Source of the DNA: Phaeodactylibacter luteus
GTDB lineage: Bacteria; Bacteroidota; Bacteroidia; Chitinophagales; Saprospiraceae
NCBI RefSeq assembly: GCF_007993045.1
Contig: NZ_VOOR01000052.1
Location: forward strand, 1 to 33,622
Direction: 5' to 3'
DNA: 33,622 bases
Made by a program: the position numbers and the translations under genes. Positions within the stretch are counted from its first letter, which is position 1; every line of letters starts with the position of its first letter. Below are positions 33,550 to 33,622 of this stretch, piece by piece. Under the pieces are notes generated by a model. It was not told the DNA's origin and made no database searches. It saw nothing but the letters and a program-made list of their open reading frames with translations.

Positions 33550-33622
33550 TGCCATTTATCAGAGTCCCTATCCAGTCCAGAGTAGGATTTCCCGCTCAAG
33601 TGACACTAAGGCTCCTCCGTCG

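Larger units (their letters stand above)
31451..33594 (+). CRISPR. CRISPR array, 30 repeats of 37 bp, 29 spacers
   Basis: The repeat begins ATCAGAGTCCCTATCCAGTC and ends CAGAGTAGGATTAAGAC. The first 29 copies appear identical. Starts include 31451, 31523, 31596, 31670, 31744, 31816, 31887, 31959, 32034, 32106, 32179, 32255, 32328, 32400, 32472, 32546, 32617, 32688, 32761, 32832, 32905, 32978, 33052, 33126, 33198, 33270, 33341, 33412, 33485 and 33558. The last copy keeps 32 nt and then diverges, marking the leader-distal end. Spacers are 34-39 nt and all different. The 3' end ATTAAGAC resembles the 8-nt tag left by Cas6-type processing in type I and III systems, so transcription from left to right is likely. 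No cas gene is in the window, so the type cannot be assigned. Confidence 0.98.

Noticed and set aside
31451-33594. Array as a type II system with tracrRNA nearby
   Set aside because: Type II repeats are usually 36 bp with different ends; I saw no cas9 and no anti-repeat outside the array in this window.

Overview
The window looks like a chromosomal segment of a moderately GC-rich member of the Bacteroidota. I infer Saprospiria (Lewinella- or Phaeodactylibacter-like) from overall protein flavour only; no rRNA or other marker is present to fix this. Supporting signs are lipoproteins with Bacteroidota-style lipoboxes, -7 elements matching TAnnTTTG upstream of several genes, a Lacal_2735-type small protein, WG-repeat and large TPR envelope proteins, and generally weak Shine-Dalgarno sites.

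Region 1 (1-10621, all minus strand) is a tight five-gene cluster for beta-1,3-glucan (laminarin-type) use. In transcription order it encodes a secreted TIM-barrel glycoside hydrolase fused to a probable outer-membrane beta-barrel, a surface glycan-binding lipoprotein, a GH16 laminarinase lipoprotein, a 1168-aa phosphorylase of the GH94/GH149 type, and a GH17-like lipoprotein cut by the window edge. Gaps are 3 to 72 nt. A plausible flow is surface binding, endo-cleavage by GH16/GH17, then phosphorolysis of oligosaccharides to glucose-1-phosphate. No SusC/SusD pair is in view.

Region 2 (10622-11507) is an 886-bp non-coding stretch holding a GC-rich dispersed repeat, a strong hairpin and a 169-bp MITE-like element. 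Region 3 (11508-16630) holds housekeeping genes: a 60-aa Lacal_2735-type protein, sucC, a DUF4442 hotdog protein on the plus strand, an imperfect tandem repeat, and topA.

Region 4 (16943-21212, plus strand) has a giant WG-repeat protein and a TM2-TPR-SHOCT protein. Region 5 (21213-21597) is a convergent intergenic gap that contains a second MITE-like element directly followed by a second copy of the GC-rich repeat. Region 6 (21598-26609, minus) is an envelope pair: a 1039-aa TPR protein followed by an outer-membrane beta-barrel protein. Region 7 (26864-30991, minus) is a probable operon: a LolD-like ATPase, a DUF389 membrane protein, nicotinamidase and ornithine aminotransferase.

Region 8 (31055-33622) has a third copy of the GC-rich repeat, an AT-rich leader, and a CRISPR array of 30 repeats (37 bp) and 29 spacers reading left to right. 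No cas gene is in the window. Several spacers are themselves strong hairpins (spacers 9, 10, 28 and 29, with stems of 9-11 paired bases), and three unrelated spacers share the 11-mer TTTTGATAATA. Together with the two 170-bp elements whose inner stems differ in sequence but keep pairing, these are the most unusual signals here.
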